Of a DNA stretch of 64,000 bases, positions 1-8,448 are shown one piece after another (positions within the stretch are counted from its first letter, which is position 1; the number at the start of each line of letters is the position of its first letter). The notes under the pieces were generated by a model. That model made no database searches and was not told the DNA's origin. It saw nothing but the letters and a program-made list of their open reading frames with translations. The stretch covers positions 91,847-155,846 of the forward strand of contig JAGOVA010000001.1 of assembly GCA_018061005.1 (NCBI GenBank). The letters run 5' to 3'. Position numbers and translations under genes: made by a program. Origin of the DNA: Sterolibacterium sp. Its GTDB lineage: Bacteria; Pseudomonadota; Gammaproteobacteria; Burkholderiales; Rhodocyclaceae.

Positions 1-11
1 CGCCATTTACG

Positions 12-220
12 CTTCGACAAGCTCAAGGCGAACGGGTTTTTGTGGAGACACGCCTTTGTGGAGGCGGCCAAAAGGTGAAAAGATAAGCTGATTAGCAACC
101 AACGTCAGCCCGATTTTCCGCGCAGGGTTCGACAAGCTCACCACGAACGGAAATTAGTAGCTGATTCAGCTCAAGGCTGTTCGCCCTGAGCAGCTTGCGC
201 AGCACGCGTGTCGAAGGGGG
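12..220. repeat. Cluster of TTCGACAAGCTC-type dispersed repeat units
   Basis: Three copies of a short repeat lie beyond the 3' end of phaC. Two direct units with the core TTCGACAAGCTC ending in GAACGG are at about 12-35 and 125-150. A third, inverted and interrupted unit (GTTCGCCCTGAG ... GTGTCGAAGGGG) is at about 177-220. Such units are common intergenic repeats in proteobacterial genomes and usually form hairpins between opposed copies. No gene is supported in the first 255 bases. Whether they act as a terminator for phaC cannot be told from sequence. Confidence 0.6.
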
Positions 221-255
221 TCGGGGATCAACAACGGCAGCTGCGGTTTTTAGGT

Positions 256-2118
256 TCAAGCCTTTTCAGTGATTTTGGATGATTTTTCGGCTTTGTCAGT
301 CTTGGCCGTCTTGTCGAGACGGAATTTGACGAAGGAGCCGGGGGCCTCTTCGATCACCTTGAGCTTGCCCTTGGCCGGGTCGCGGGCAGGCACCATGCGG
401 CTGTCTTGCTTGCTGATCCAAGCCTGCCAGTCGTTCCACCAGGAGCCCTGATGCTGCTCAGTGCCGTCGAACCATTCTTCGGGCGTTTCGGGCAGACGTT
501 TGCAGTTGCTGGTCCAGTAGCTGTATTTGTTGGCCGACGGCGGATTGACAATGCCGGCGATGTGCCCCGAGCCGCCCAGCACGAAGCGCGTCTGGCCGGC
601 CATGCGCTTGGCGCCGAGATAAACGCCCTTCCACGGGGCGATGTGGTCTTCGATGGTGGAAATGAAGTAGCTGGGGGTTTTGATCTTGTTGATGTCGATC
701 GGCACGCCGGCCAGGGTGATGCCGCCCGGTTCCTTGAGCAGGTTCTTCATGTACATGTTACGCAGATAGAAACTGTGCATCTTGTACGGCATGCGGGTGG
801 AATCGGAGTTCCAGTAGAGCAGGTCGAAGGGGAAGGGCTGCTTGCCCATCAGGTAGTTGTTCACCACGAAGGACCAGATCAGGTCGTTGGCGCGCAGCAT
901 GTTGAAGGTGGTGGCCATTTCCGCGCCTTCGAGGTAGCCGCGTTCTTCCATCTTCTTTTCGAGGCTGGAAACCTGCTGTTCGTCGATGAACACGCCCAGT
1001 TCGCCGGGCACGGAGAAGTCCATCAGGGTGACGAAATAGGTGGCTGAAGCGATGCGCTTGTCTTTGATGTTGTCGAGATAGCCGATGGTGGAGGCGAGCA
1101 GCGTGCCGCCCAAGCAGTAGCCGATCAGGTTCACTTCGGTTTCACCCGTTTGACGGCAGACGGCTTCCAGCGCGGTCAGCGAGCCTTGCGTGAGATAGTC
1201 GTCAAAGGACTTTTGCGCCAGCTTGGCATCGGGGTTGACCCATGAAATCACAAATACGGTGTGTCCTTGATCGGTCGCCCATTTGATGAAGGAGTTGGAC
1301 TGGCGCAGATCGAGGATGTAGAACTTGTTGATCCACGGCGGGATGATGAGCAGCGGCCGCTTCAGCACTTCGGTGGTGGTCGGGTTGAACTGCAGGAGCT
1401 GCATCAGCTCGTTCTGGAAGATCACCTTGCCGGGCGTGGTGCCGACGTTGTGGCCGACTTCGAAGGCGGTCGGGTCGGTCATCTTGACGCGCAGCTGGCC
1501 TTCGCCTTCTTCGATGTCACGCAACAGGTTGTTGAAGCCGTTGAGCAGGTTCTGGCCGTGGGTCTTGACGGTTTCGCGCAGCACTTCAGGGTTGGTCAGC
1601 GCGAAGTTGGACGGTGCCAGGGCATCGATGAACTGACGGGTGAAGAAATTGACTTTCTTCTGTGCGTTTTCGGGCAGGCCTTCGACACAGCAGACGGTGT
1701 CATGCACATGGCGTGCGGTGACCAGGTAGGATTGCTTGATGAAATCAAACAAGAAGTGATCTTCCCATTCGGCATCCTTGAAACGGCCATCCCCCTTGAC
1801 GGGTGTCGCCACCGGTTGCGCGCCCATTCCGCTCAGGCGCAGCATGGAGTGTTGCCAGAGCGACATGTAGTCGCGCACCAGATTCATCTGCAACTGCGCC
1901 AGCTTGTAGGGGTTGGCCAGCAGCTTGCTGGTCATGTCCATGAAGGCCTGGGCGATGCCCAGTTCATCGGCCGGGGCACTGATGCCCTTTTTCATCTGGC
2001 GATGAACGTGATCGTTGATGAGTTTGGAGGCGCGCTGGGCGATTTCGCCGTAAACCTTGGCGACTTCCGTGGGGTTGGGCAGGGTGGGTTTGACTTCTTC
2101 CTGGGCTTGCTTGCTCAT
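256..2118 (-). CDS. phaC: Class I poly(3-hydroxyalkanoate) synthase PhaC
   Basis: Polymerises (R)-3-hydroxyacyl-CoA, mainly 3-hydroxybutyryl-CoA, into polyhydroxyalkanoate on the surface of storage granules in the cytoplasm. At 620 residues it has the usual class I length. The lipase-like box GYCLGG at about residues 332-337 carries the catalytic Cys. The Asp of EDHIAPW (about 491) and the His of GGSGHIAG (about 520) complete the triad with the spacing known for class I enzymes. I chose the ATG at 2118, which has CGGAGT 6 nt upstream; a TTG one codon earlier is less likely. No phaA or phaB lies alongside. The downstream side holds only dispersed repeats. Confidence 0.96.
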   Translation of the reverse strand: MSKQAQEEVKPTLPNPTEVAKVYGEIAQRASKLINDHVHRQMKKGISAPADELGIAQAFMDMTSKLLANPYKLAQLQMNLVRDYMSLWQHSMLRLSGMGAQPVATPVKGDGRFKDAEWEDHFLFDFIKQSYLVTARHVHDTVCCVEGLPENAQKKVNFFTRQFIDALAPSNFALTNPEVLRETVKTHGQNLLNGFNNLLRDIEEGEGQLRVKMTDPTAFEVGHNVGTTPGKVIFQNELMQLLQFNPTTTEVLKRPLLIIPPWINKFYILDLRQSNSFIKWATDQGHTVFVISWVNPDAKLAQKSFDDYLTQGSLTALEAVCRQTGETEVNLIGYCLGGTLLASTIGYLDNIKDKRIASATYFVTLMDFSVPGELGVFIDEQQVSSLEKKMEERGYLEGAEMATTFNMLRANDLIWSFVVNNYLMGKQPFPFDLLYWNSDSTRMPYKMHSFYLRNMYMKNLLKEPGGITLAGVPIDINKIKTPSYFISTIEDHIAPWKGVYLGAKRMAGQTRFVLGGSGHIAGIVNPPSANKYSYWTSNCKRLPETPEEWFDGTEQHQGSWWNDWQAWISKQDSRMVPARDPAKGKLKVIEEAPGSFVKFRLDKTAKTDKAEKSSKITEKA

Positions 2119-2162
2119 CAAAAAACTCCGGTGAAATGGGGGGGGCGGCTGAAAACAGAAAA

Positions 2163-3182
2163 CTACGATAAGGCGCGGTAACGCAGCGTACAGCCATCAT
2201 CGAAACGGCGGATGCGTTGTCGCTGTTCAAGATAATTGAGGTGGGCGATGGTTTCGCCCATCGCAAATTGCAGTTGATGCGGGTCGCTGATGTCGCGGTC
2301 GAACAGGGCGGGCAACAGTTCGGCGGCGGATTTCGCTTGCGTCATGCAGGCGGCTTCTAGTGCGGTGCAACGCTGGGTGTGATGCTGCTGCAATTGCCCG
2401 ATCCGCTCGTGCAGGCCGCGAAAGGGCTTGCCATGCGAGGGCAGTACCAGCGTGTCGGGCGGCAGGGGCAGGAAGCGTTCGAGCGAACCGAGGTATTCCT
2501 GCAGGGCATCGCTATCCGGCGTGGCGGCGCTGACGTGTACATTGGTGGTGATGCGTGGCAGCAGCATGTCGCCGGAGATCAGCACGCCCGCCGCTTCACA
2601 ATATAGTGCGGCATGTTCGGGGGCGTGGCCGTAGCCGACGATCACCCGCCATGTGCGGCCGCCGATGTTGAGCAGATCGTTGTCGTGCAGCCGGGTATAG
2701 GTGCGGGGCATGGTCGGCACACCGCGCAGGAAGGCGTTGCCGCGCGATTCGAATGCGGCGGCGCGTGCGGCATCGAGGCCGTGACGGATGAAGAAGGCGG
2801 TTGCCGCACGGTAGCCATAACCATCCGGCCCCGCGCGCAGAAGATGGGCGATGGCAAATTCACCCTGGGTGATCCACAGCCGCGCACCGCTTTGCTGTTC
2901 CAGCCAGCCTGCCAGCCCGAGGTGATCCGGGTGGCAGTGGGTGACGATCTGGCGGGTCAGCCGGTACTGGCCGAGCAGCTGTGTCCAGTGTGCCTGCACG
3001 GCTTCCAGCGCAATGCCGGTGTCTACGGCCGCCCAGCCGCTGCCCTGCTCATCGGTATCGCCGATCAGCCACAGATTGACGTGGTCAAGCGCGAACGGCA
3101 GCGGCATGCGTATCCAGCGCAGCTGCGCGGCAATTTCGAGGGCCGTGCCCGCGTCAGGAAGTTGTTCGTAGGGATAATGCAT
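2163..3182 (-). CDS. MBL-fold metallo-hydrolase
   Basis: Metallo-beta-lactamase-fold hydrolase, probably a binuclear zinc enzyme acting on a thioester or ester. The metal-binding motif THCHPDHLG is at about residues 80-88. Further conserved His residues sit in GYGHAPEHAALY and in the SHGKPFRG segment near the C-terminus. The ATG at 3182 (MHYPYEQLP) is preferred over an upstream TTG at 3221; neither has a strong ribosome site. The gene lies 44 nt upstream of phaC on the same strand. Members of this group are common near acyl-CoA degradation and PHA genes, so hydrolysis of a CoA thioester is possible but not shown. Confidence 0.85.
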   Translation of the reverse strand: MHYPYEQLPDAGTALEIAAQLRWIRMPLPFALDHVNLWLIGDTDEQGSGWAAVDTGIALEAVQAHWTQLLGQYRLTRQIVTHCHPDHLGLAGWLEQQSGARLWITQGEFAIAHLLRAGPDGYGYRAATAFFIRHGLDAARAAAFESRGNAFLRGVPTMPRTYTRLHDNDLLNIGGRTWRVIVGYGHAPEHAALYCEAAGVLISGDMLLPRITTNVHVSAATPDSDALQEYLGSLERFLPLPPDTLVLPSHGKPFRGLHERIGQLQQHHTQRCTALEAACMTQAKSAAELLPALFDRDISDPHQLQFAMGETIAHLNYLEQRQRIRRFDDGCTLRYRALS

Positions 3183-3303
3183 GAATGAGCGGTGCGCCCC
3201 TGTGTCGGGGGCGTTGTACAAAGACCAAGCGATAAATCAACAAAGCGGAGATTTTACCCGAGTACGTCAGCCTATGGTGCGGTGCAGCATATGCTGTTGG
3301 AAA

Positions 3304-3588
3304 TCAGTTTTGCAGAAAGCGTTCGATCATGCTCGCCAAGGCCACCAGGGTTTCCCACATGGGATAGTGCCCCGCGTTGGCCATGACTTCCAGGCGGGCA
3401 TTGGGGTACCAGGCCATGAAGGTGCTGTCGATCAGGGCTTTGTTGACCGCCGGGTCATGCTCACCGATGACCACCAAGAGCGGCGTGGCCTGACCATTGA
3501 TCTGCGCGGCGAAATCTTCGTGCGCCCAGGTGTTGAGATATGCCGCAAAGGCGGCGGGTGTGGCGTGGGTCAGCGAATGGTCAACCAT
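3304..3588 (-). pseudogene. Alpha/beta-hydrolase, C-terminal remnant
   Basis: 94 codons match only the last third of an alpha/beta-hydrolase. They contain the strand and acid segment LLVVIGEHDPAV (catalytic Asp region) and the catalytic-His segment NAGHYPMWE. The nucleophile elbow and N-terminal core, about 180 residues in the family, are absent. The reading frame begins with ATG 5 nt after the stop of the acyl-CoA dehydrogenase, so it may still be translated by coupling, but it cannot be a working hydrolase. An internal deletion that joined the two genes would explain the layout. A small stand-alone protein is less likely. Confidence 0.7.
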
Positions 3589-3593
3589 TTTTA

Positions 3594-4763
3594 TCAGGCA
3601 AACCCGAGCTGGCGCGCGGCAAAATCGAGGAGGATTTCTTCCGAACCCCCGCCCACCACATGAGCGCGCACATCACGGTAAATGCGTTCGATTTTAACGC
3701 CCTTGATGAAGCTTGCCCCACCAAGTATCTGCGCGCATTCTCGGGCACAGTGATCCAGCGTGCGTGAAGCCTGCACCTTGCACAGCGCGGTGATGCCGTA
3801 ATCGAGTTTGTCGTTCTGATACGCCCAAGCCAGCTGATCGACCAGCGCCTGTGTCGCACTAATCTGCCGCACCATCTCGGCAAACTTGTGACGGATCACC
3901 TGATTCTTGATGAGCGGCTTGCCGAACGTTACCCGCTGCTTCGCCCATTCGTGCGCCTCATCCACCGCGCAGCGGGCGTAAGCCAGCATCCCGGCCGACA
4001 TGCCGATACGCTCGGCGTTGAGGTTGTGCACCACCGCCATGAAGCCGTTGTCCTCCGGGCCGATGATGTTTTCCAGCGGAATTTCCACGTCGTCGAAATA
4101 CAGCGCGGCGGTATCCGACATATGCCAGCCCATCTTGTCGAGTTTGGTCTGCGTAAAACCCTTGCGTCCCTTTTCGACCAGAAACAGCGCCAGACCATCC
4201 GGCCCCGGCCCACCGGCGCGCGCCACCACCGTGTAGTAATCGGCACGCATACCGCCACTGATGAACATCTTGGAACCGTTCAACACCCAGCGATCGCCGC
4301 GTTTTTCCGCGCGCATCTGGATGGCGGAAACATCCGAGCCACCCGAAGGCTCGGTGATGCAGATCGACATCAACCGGCGCCCGGCCAGCACATCCGGCGC
4401 GATGCGTTGCTTCATTTCATCCGTGCCCAGCTTGATGATGGGTGTGAGTGCCACGCTGTGGATCATCAACGCCGGTTGCAAGCCGCTGGCGCCGGTTTTC
4501 GCCAGCTCCTCGGTCGCCACCAACCCGTGGAACATATCCACCCCCTGCGAAATACCGCCATATTCCTCGGGAAAGCCCTGCTGCAGCAAGCCGATCTCCG
4601 CCGCTTTGAGATGCACCTCGCGCGGCACTTCACCGGCGGCCTCCCAGGCATCGACATGCGGCATGATTTCCTTGTTCACAAAGCGCCGCACCGTCTGCGC
4701 CCATTCTTCGTGGCTTGCGTTGTAGAACGGCGAATTCGCCCGCCAGTCGTCAAAAAGTGCCAT
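3594..4763 (-). CDS. Acyl-CoA dehydrogenase
   Basis: FAD-dependent alpha,beta-dehydrogenation of an acyl-CoA, passing electrons to ETF. The 389 residues are a full-length family member. The mid-domain FAD and substrate segment CITEPSGGSDVSAIQ is at about residues 136-150. The C-terminal signature VVGGGSEEIL is near residue 372. The order is N-terminal helical domain (FVNKEIMPHVDAWEAAGEVPR), beta domain, then C-terminal helical domain. It follows a racemase-type CoA enzyme and a membrane protein on the same strand, and an alpha/beta-hydrolase remnant lies directly after it. This setting suggests branched-chain, terpenoid or steroid side-chain catabolism. The substrate is not predictable. Confidence 0.93.
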   Translation of the reverse strand: MALFDDWRANSPFYNASHEEWAQTVRRFVNKEIMPHVDAWEAAGEVPREVHLKAAEIGLLQQGFPEEYGGISQGVDMFHGLVATEELAKTGASGLQPALMIHSVALTPIIKLGTDEMKQRIAPDVLAGRRLMSICITEPSGGSDVSAIQMRAEKRGDRWVLNGSKMFISGGMRADYYTVVARAGGPGPDGLALFLVEKGRKGFTQTKLDKMGWHMSDTAALYFDDVEIPLENIIGPEDNGFMAVVHNLNAERIGMSAGMLAYARCAVDEAHEWAKQRVTFGKPLIKNQVIRHKFAEMVRQISATQALVDQLAWAYQNDKLDYGITALCKVQASRTLDHCARECAQILGGASFIKGVKIERIYRDVRAHVVGGGSEEILLDFAARQLGFA

Positions 4764-4799
4764 GGTGATCCTTCAAAAAAGATGGGGTCAGGTCTTTCA

Positions 4800-5468
4800 T
4801 CATAGCCATCCCAACAGACCGCCAAAATACATCAGGCTGACTGAAACTATTCCGCCGAGCCAGCCGACCACTTTGATCTGCTGTCGCGTGGTGGGCAGAT
4901 CATGCACCCAGTATGCCATCAGGAAAAATGGCAGATAGCCGATTGTGAAAATGGCGTAGGGGAAGCTACGGCTCCAGTAGGTGTATTCCCAGGACAACAC
5001 GCCGACGGCATTGAGCACACATTCGATCGCCACTGCCATTATCGAATTGAGGATGGCAAAGAACCAGCGGTTGTTGATGCCCAGAATGCGAAGTTTAGGA
5101 TCGGTCGGTAGCAGCAGTACGGCGGTGACTCCGAAGACAGCAAACATCAGGCAGATTTCGATGTTGAGTCCGATCAGGATCAGGTAAGCGGTATCGCCGG
5201 AAGCGATCCAGAATGGCGCGTAGCCGGTGAAATGAAAGATGAGGGCATTCCAGATTTCGTTGATCCAGTCCATGCACCAGAACGCAAGGCCACCAAATAC
5301 CACCGACCAGCGCTGGGCATGTATCTGTTGTGCATAAACGTACAGTACGATCAGCAGCAGGGGAATTACATACCATTGGAAGTGTGTTGGATCGCGCAAC
5401 ATGGTGAGGGCGCGCGTGGCAGATTCGGCAGGCATCATGGCGGTGTGGAAAATAGGGGTTAGTTCCAT
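4800..5468 (-). CDS. Multi-spanning membrane protein of unknown function
   Basis: 222 residues from the ATG at 5468, which lies 7 nt after the stop of the upstream racemase-type gene. An earlier start would overlap that gene. I count about six hydrophobic segments, for example YVIPLLLIVLYVYA near the start, IGLNIEICLMFAVFGVTAVLLL in the middle and VVGWLGGIVSVSLMYFGGLLG at the end. Conserved-looking loops hold Trp, Asp and Asn (FWCMDWINEIWNALIFHF). I do not recognise a characterised family. Position between two CoA-ester genes suggests a role in the same pathway, perhaps uptake or an integral membrane enzyme. This is inference from context only. Confidence 0.75.
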   Translation of the reverse strand: MELTPIFHTAMMPAESATRALTMLRDPTHFQWYVIPLLLIVLYVYAQQIHAQRWSVVFGGLAFWCMDWINEIWNALIFHFTGYAPFWIASGDTAYLILIGLNIEICLMFAVFGVTAVLLLPTDPKLRILGINNRWFFAILNSIMAVAIECVLNAVGVLSWEYTYWSRSFPYAIFTIGYLPFFLMAYWVHDLPTTRQQIKVVGWLGGIVSVSLMYFGGLLGWL

Positions 5469-5475
5469 CGGGAGA

Positions 5476-6660
5476 TCAAATGATGCCTTGCTGACGCAGG
5501 GCGGCGATGTCTGCTGCTGTCTGGCCCAGTGCGCCCAGAACCTCTTCATTGTGCTCGCCCAGTAAGGGCGGTGGGCGGTCGATGCTGAATTCGTAGTCGG
5601 TCATTTTGAGCGGGAAGGCGTATTGCTGATAGTCGGCGCCGTCGCCATCGGGGCGTTGCCCCGTAACGATCATGCCGCGTGTCTGGGTGTTTGGATGGCG
5701 GATGACTTCATCCAGGCGCAGCACGGGTGAGGCGCAACCGTCGACTTCCTCGAGCAGCGTGGTCCATTCAGCCAGTGTGCGACTTTGTATCAGCGCGGCG
5801 ATGGCGGCTTTGGCCAGCCGGCCTTCATCACCCATCGCCCAGCCCAGCCCGGCTAGATCGGTGCGCTCCACCGCGTTGCAGAAGTTGAGCCAGAAATGAG
5901 GCTCGATGGCACCCAGAGCCAGATGGCGGCCATCGGCGGTTTCATAAACGCCATAGCACGGCAGGCGGCCAGAGGTGTAGTCATCCCCCCGGGGCAGCGG
6001 TCTCCCTGCACCGTAACTTTCGCTGGCTGCCAGTGGCATGATCAGATGCGCCAGCGCGCAGTCGGTCATGGCCACGTCCACCTGCCGTCCTTTGCCGCTG
6101 CGTTGGGCATCAAATAGAGCTGCTAGGATGCCCATCGCCGCGGAGAGCACGCCGCCTGCCAGATCGGCGGCCTGAAAATTGCCCGGTGCCGGTGCGCCTT
6201 GCGCGCTGCCACTCTGTTCGAGGATGCCGGCATAACACTGGTAGTTGATGTCATGGCCGCCCCGCGCCGCATAATGCCCTTCCTGCCCGTAACCGGTGAT
6301 CGAGCAATACACCAGACGCGGATTGAGGGCGGCGAGGGTCGCGTAATCCATGCCCAGCCGCTTCATCACGCCCGGGCGGAAACCTTCAACGACGATCTCG
6401 GCTTCCTTGACCAGTTGATGCACCAGGGCTTGCCCGGCGGGCTGATGCAGGTCTATCGCCAGCGAACGTTTGTTGCGATTGGCCAGCAGGAACAGCATGG
6501 AAGTCTGTCCATCGGGTGCGGCGCGTGCCGCATCGCCGGTGGTGCGGTTTTCGATCTTCAGGACTTCAGCACCCATGTCGGCCAGGTGCTGCGTGCACAG
6601 CGGCCCTGGCAGGAGCTGGGAGAAGTCGAGGATGCGTATGCCAGCGAGAGGTTTGCTCAT
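5476..6660 (-). CDS. CaiB/BaiF family III CoA-transferase, alpha-methylacyl-CoA racemase type
   Basis: Family III CoA-transferase fold of 394 residues. The N-terminus GIRILDFSQLLPGPLCTQ and the DMGAEVLKIE segment are typical. The stretch GGHDINYQCYAGIL, followed by FQAADLAGG, matches the His/Asp-bearing region of alpha-methylacyl-CoA racemases, which interconvert 2R and 2S methyl-branched acyl-CoA esters. A true CoA-transfer role cannot be excluded. The start MSKPLAG at 6660 is preferred over 6672. It heads a minus-strand group with the membrane protein and acyl-CoA dehydrogenase and is divergent from the KstD-like gene. A racemase beside a dehydrogenase fits oxidation of methyl-branched isoprenoid or sterol side chains. 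Confidence 0.85.
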   Translation of the reverse strand: MSKPLAGIRILDFSQLLPGPLCTQHLADMGAEVLKIENRTTGDAARAAPDGQTSMLFLLANRNKRSLAIDLHQPAGQALVHQLVKEAEIVVEGFRPGVMKRLGMDYATLAALNPRLVYCSITGYGQEGHYAARGGHDINYQCYAGILEQSGSAQGAPAPGNFQAADLAGGVLSAAMGILAALFDAQRSGKGRQVDVAMTDCALAHLIMPLAASESYGAGRPLPRGDDYTSGRLPCYGVYETADGRHLALGAIEPHFWLNFCNAVERTDLAGLGWAMGDEGRLAKAAIAALIQSRTLAEWTTLLEEVDGCASPVLRLDEVIRHPNTQTRGMIVTGQRPDGDGADYQQYAFPLKMTDYEFSIDRPPPLLGEHNEEVLGALGQTAADIAALRQQGII

Positions 6661-6720
6661 GGGGCGCACCATGGGGAATGGATGGGGTGGATGGGGCGAA
6701 TGGGTTTAAGTCCGACTTTG

Positions 6721-6773
6721 AATTGTGACATTTTTTGAAGCTGATCAGAATTTCTATGCAAAATGTGACAATT
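6721..6773. promoter_or_regulatory. Divergent control region with paired TGTGACA sites and a candidate promoter
   Basis: AATTGTGACATTTT (6721-6734) and AAAATGTGACAATT (6760-6773) form an inverted repeat matching at 13 of 14 positions. Between them is a possible plus-strand promoter: TTGAAG at 6735-6740, 18 nt, CAAAAT at 6759-6764. The right repeat overlaps the -10 box and the left one touches the -35, as a repressor operator would. The region separates the racemase-type gene from the KstD-like gene. The binding protein is unknown and no regulator gene is nearby. Confidence 0.4.
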
Positions 6774-6798
6774 AAAGACCGGATCCCCATAGGTATTA

Positions 6799-8430
6799 AT
6801 GCACACACGTATGGTTCAACACATTTCTTCAGATGTTCTGGTGGCCGGTGGTGGCTTGGCGGGCATTGTGACGGCGCTGGAGTTGTTGCGGGCGGGCAAG
6901 CGCGTGACGCTGGTGGACCGGGATACCCCCGCACGCCTAGGCGGGCTTGCGCTGTGGGCTTTTGGGGGCATGGCGCTGGTGGGTACGCCGCTGCAGGCCA
7001 GCAAGGGGATTCCGGATACGCCCGCGCGGGCTCTGCGCGACTGGCTGCGTTTTGGCGAGCTGGCGCCGCAGGATGAATGGCCGCTGCAATGGGCGCGGTA
7101 TTACGTCGAACATTCGCGCAGCGAGGTCTATGACTGGCTGAGAAATGAAGGCATCCGCTTCATGCCGGCAGTGAACTGGGTGGAGCGCGGGCGACAGGGT
7201 GAAGGCAACAGTGTGCCGCGTTACCATGTGATCTGGGGAACGGCGCGCGAACTGGTGCGCTGCATGGTGGCCGCACTGCACCGCGCCAATGAGGGTGGCC
7301 GTTTGACCTTGCTGCATCGTCATTGCATGACCGGGCTGGAACACACGGCAGGGGTGCTGAGCGGGGCTCAGGCGGTAAACGAGGAAACGGGCGAGTCGGT
7401 GCGCCTGAGTGCGCCGGTGGTCGTGCTGGCCATGGGCGGCATCAATGGTAGCCATGACGCATGTCGGGCGCACTGGCCGCCGGATCGTCCCCAGCCCGCA
7501 ACGCTGCTCAATGGCGCACATCCGTTGGCCGATGGCAAGCTGCATCACTGGGTGGCAAATCATCTGGGCGGGCAGATCACCCATGCCGGAGAGATGTGGA
7601 ATTATGCGGCTGGAATTCCGCATCCCTATCCGCATTTTGAAGGGCACGGTCTGTCGCTCATTCCCTGTAAATCCGCCTTGTGGCTGGATCATCGCGGTGA
7701 GCGGATCGGGCCGGAGCCGCTGGTGACGGGGTTTGACACGCACTGGTTGTGTCAGCGGGTGGCTGAACAGGAAAAACCGTGGACCTGGCAGTTGCTGAAC
7801 TGGCGCATCGCCGCGAAGGAATTCGCCATTTCCGGCGCGGAGCATAACCCACATATCCGTGACCGGCAGTTCATCCGTTTTTTGCAGGAAACCTTGCTGG
7901 GCAATCATCGGCTGGTGCGTCAGATGCAGCGCGAAAGCCCGCATTTCATTGTGGCAGACACGCTCATCGAACTGGCTGCGAAGATGAATGCGCTGACCTG
8001 CTCGCACGATATCGATCCGGTGGTGTTGCAAGCCACGGCTGATGCCTTTGATGCCAATTTCAGCCAGGGCATACGCCTGCAGAATGACGATCAGATTCGC
8101 CGCATCCTGCATGCCCGCCAGTGGGGGACGGATCGTCTGCGTACCTGTAAGCCCGCGCCGCTGCAAACGCCGGCGGCCGGGCCGTTCATCGCCATTCATC
8201 TGCAACTGATTACCCGCAAGAGCCTGGGCGGGCTGCGGACCGATTTGCAAAGCCGGCTGCTGGATGCCCGCAATCAGCCGATTGTCGGGCTGTATTGCGT
8301 GGGTGAAGCCGCAGGTTTCGGCGGCGGCGGTGCCAGCGGCAAACGTTCGCTGGAGGGGACGTTTCTGCCGGGCTGCATCATGACGGCAAGGGCAGCGGCA
8401 CGCGCAATCCTGGCCGCTGCCCAAACATAA
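6799..8430 (+). CDS. FAD-binding dehydrogenase, 3-ketosteroid-Delta1-dehydrogenase/fumarate-reductase superfamily
   Basis: Flavoprotein of 543 residues. The N-terminal dinucleotide fold DVLVAGGGLAGIVTALELL binds FAD. The C-terminal FAD segment GLYCVGEAAGFGGGGASG followed by KRSLEGTFLPGCI is characteristic of the putative FAD-binding dehydrogenase group related to KstD and fumarate reductase flavoproteins. It probably oxidises a cyclic ketone or similar substrate; the substrate is not known. ATG 6799 and ATG 6811 are both possible, and AGG at about 6787 favours 6799. A candidate operator-promoter lies upstream. A TPP enzyme follows 18 nt downstream, so the two are likely cotranscribed. Confidence 0.88.
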   Translation: MHTRMVQHISSDVLVAGGGLAGIVTALELLRAGKRVTLVDRDTPARLGGLALWAFGGMALVGTPLQASKGIPDTPARALRDWLRFGELAPQDEWPLQWARYYVEHSRSEVYDWLRNEGIRFMPAVNWVERGRQGEGNSVPRYHVIWGTARELVRCMVAALHRANEGGRLTLLHRHCMTGLEHTAGVLSGAQAVNEETGESVRLSAPVVVLAMGGINGSHDACRAHWPPDRPQPATLLNGAHPLADGKLHHWVANHLGGQITHAGEMWNYAAGIPHPYPHFEGHGLSLIPCKSALWLDHRGERIGPEPLVTGFDTHWLCQRVAEQEKPWTWQLLNWRIAAKEFAISGAEHNPHIRDRQFIRFLQETLLGNHRLVRQMQRESPHFIVADTLIELAAKMNALTCSHDIDPVVLQATADAFDANFSQGIRLQNDDQIRRILHARQWGTDRLRTCKPAPLQTPAAGPFIAIHLQLITRKSLGGLRTDLQSRLLDARNQPIVGLYCVGEAAGFGGGGASGKRSLEGTFLPGCIMTARAAARAILAAAQT

Positions 8431-8448
8431 AAACTGCAGGAGAATTCC

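Noticed and set aside
4781-4800. GATGGGGTCAGGTCTTTCAT, resembling a widespread GGGGTCAGGTCT repeat
   Set aside because: Too short and single here to name as an element; it lies in a 36-nt gap.
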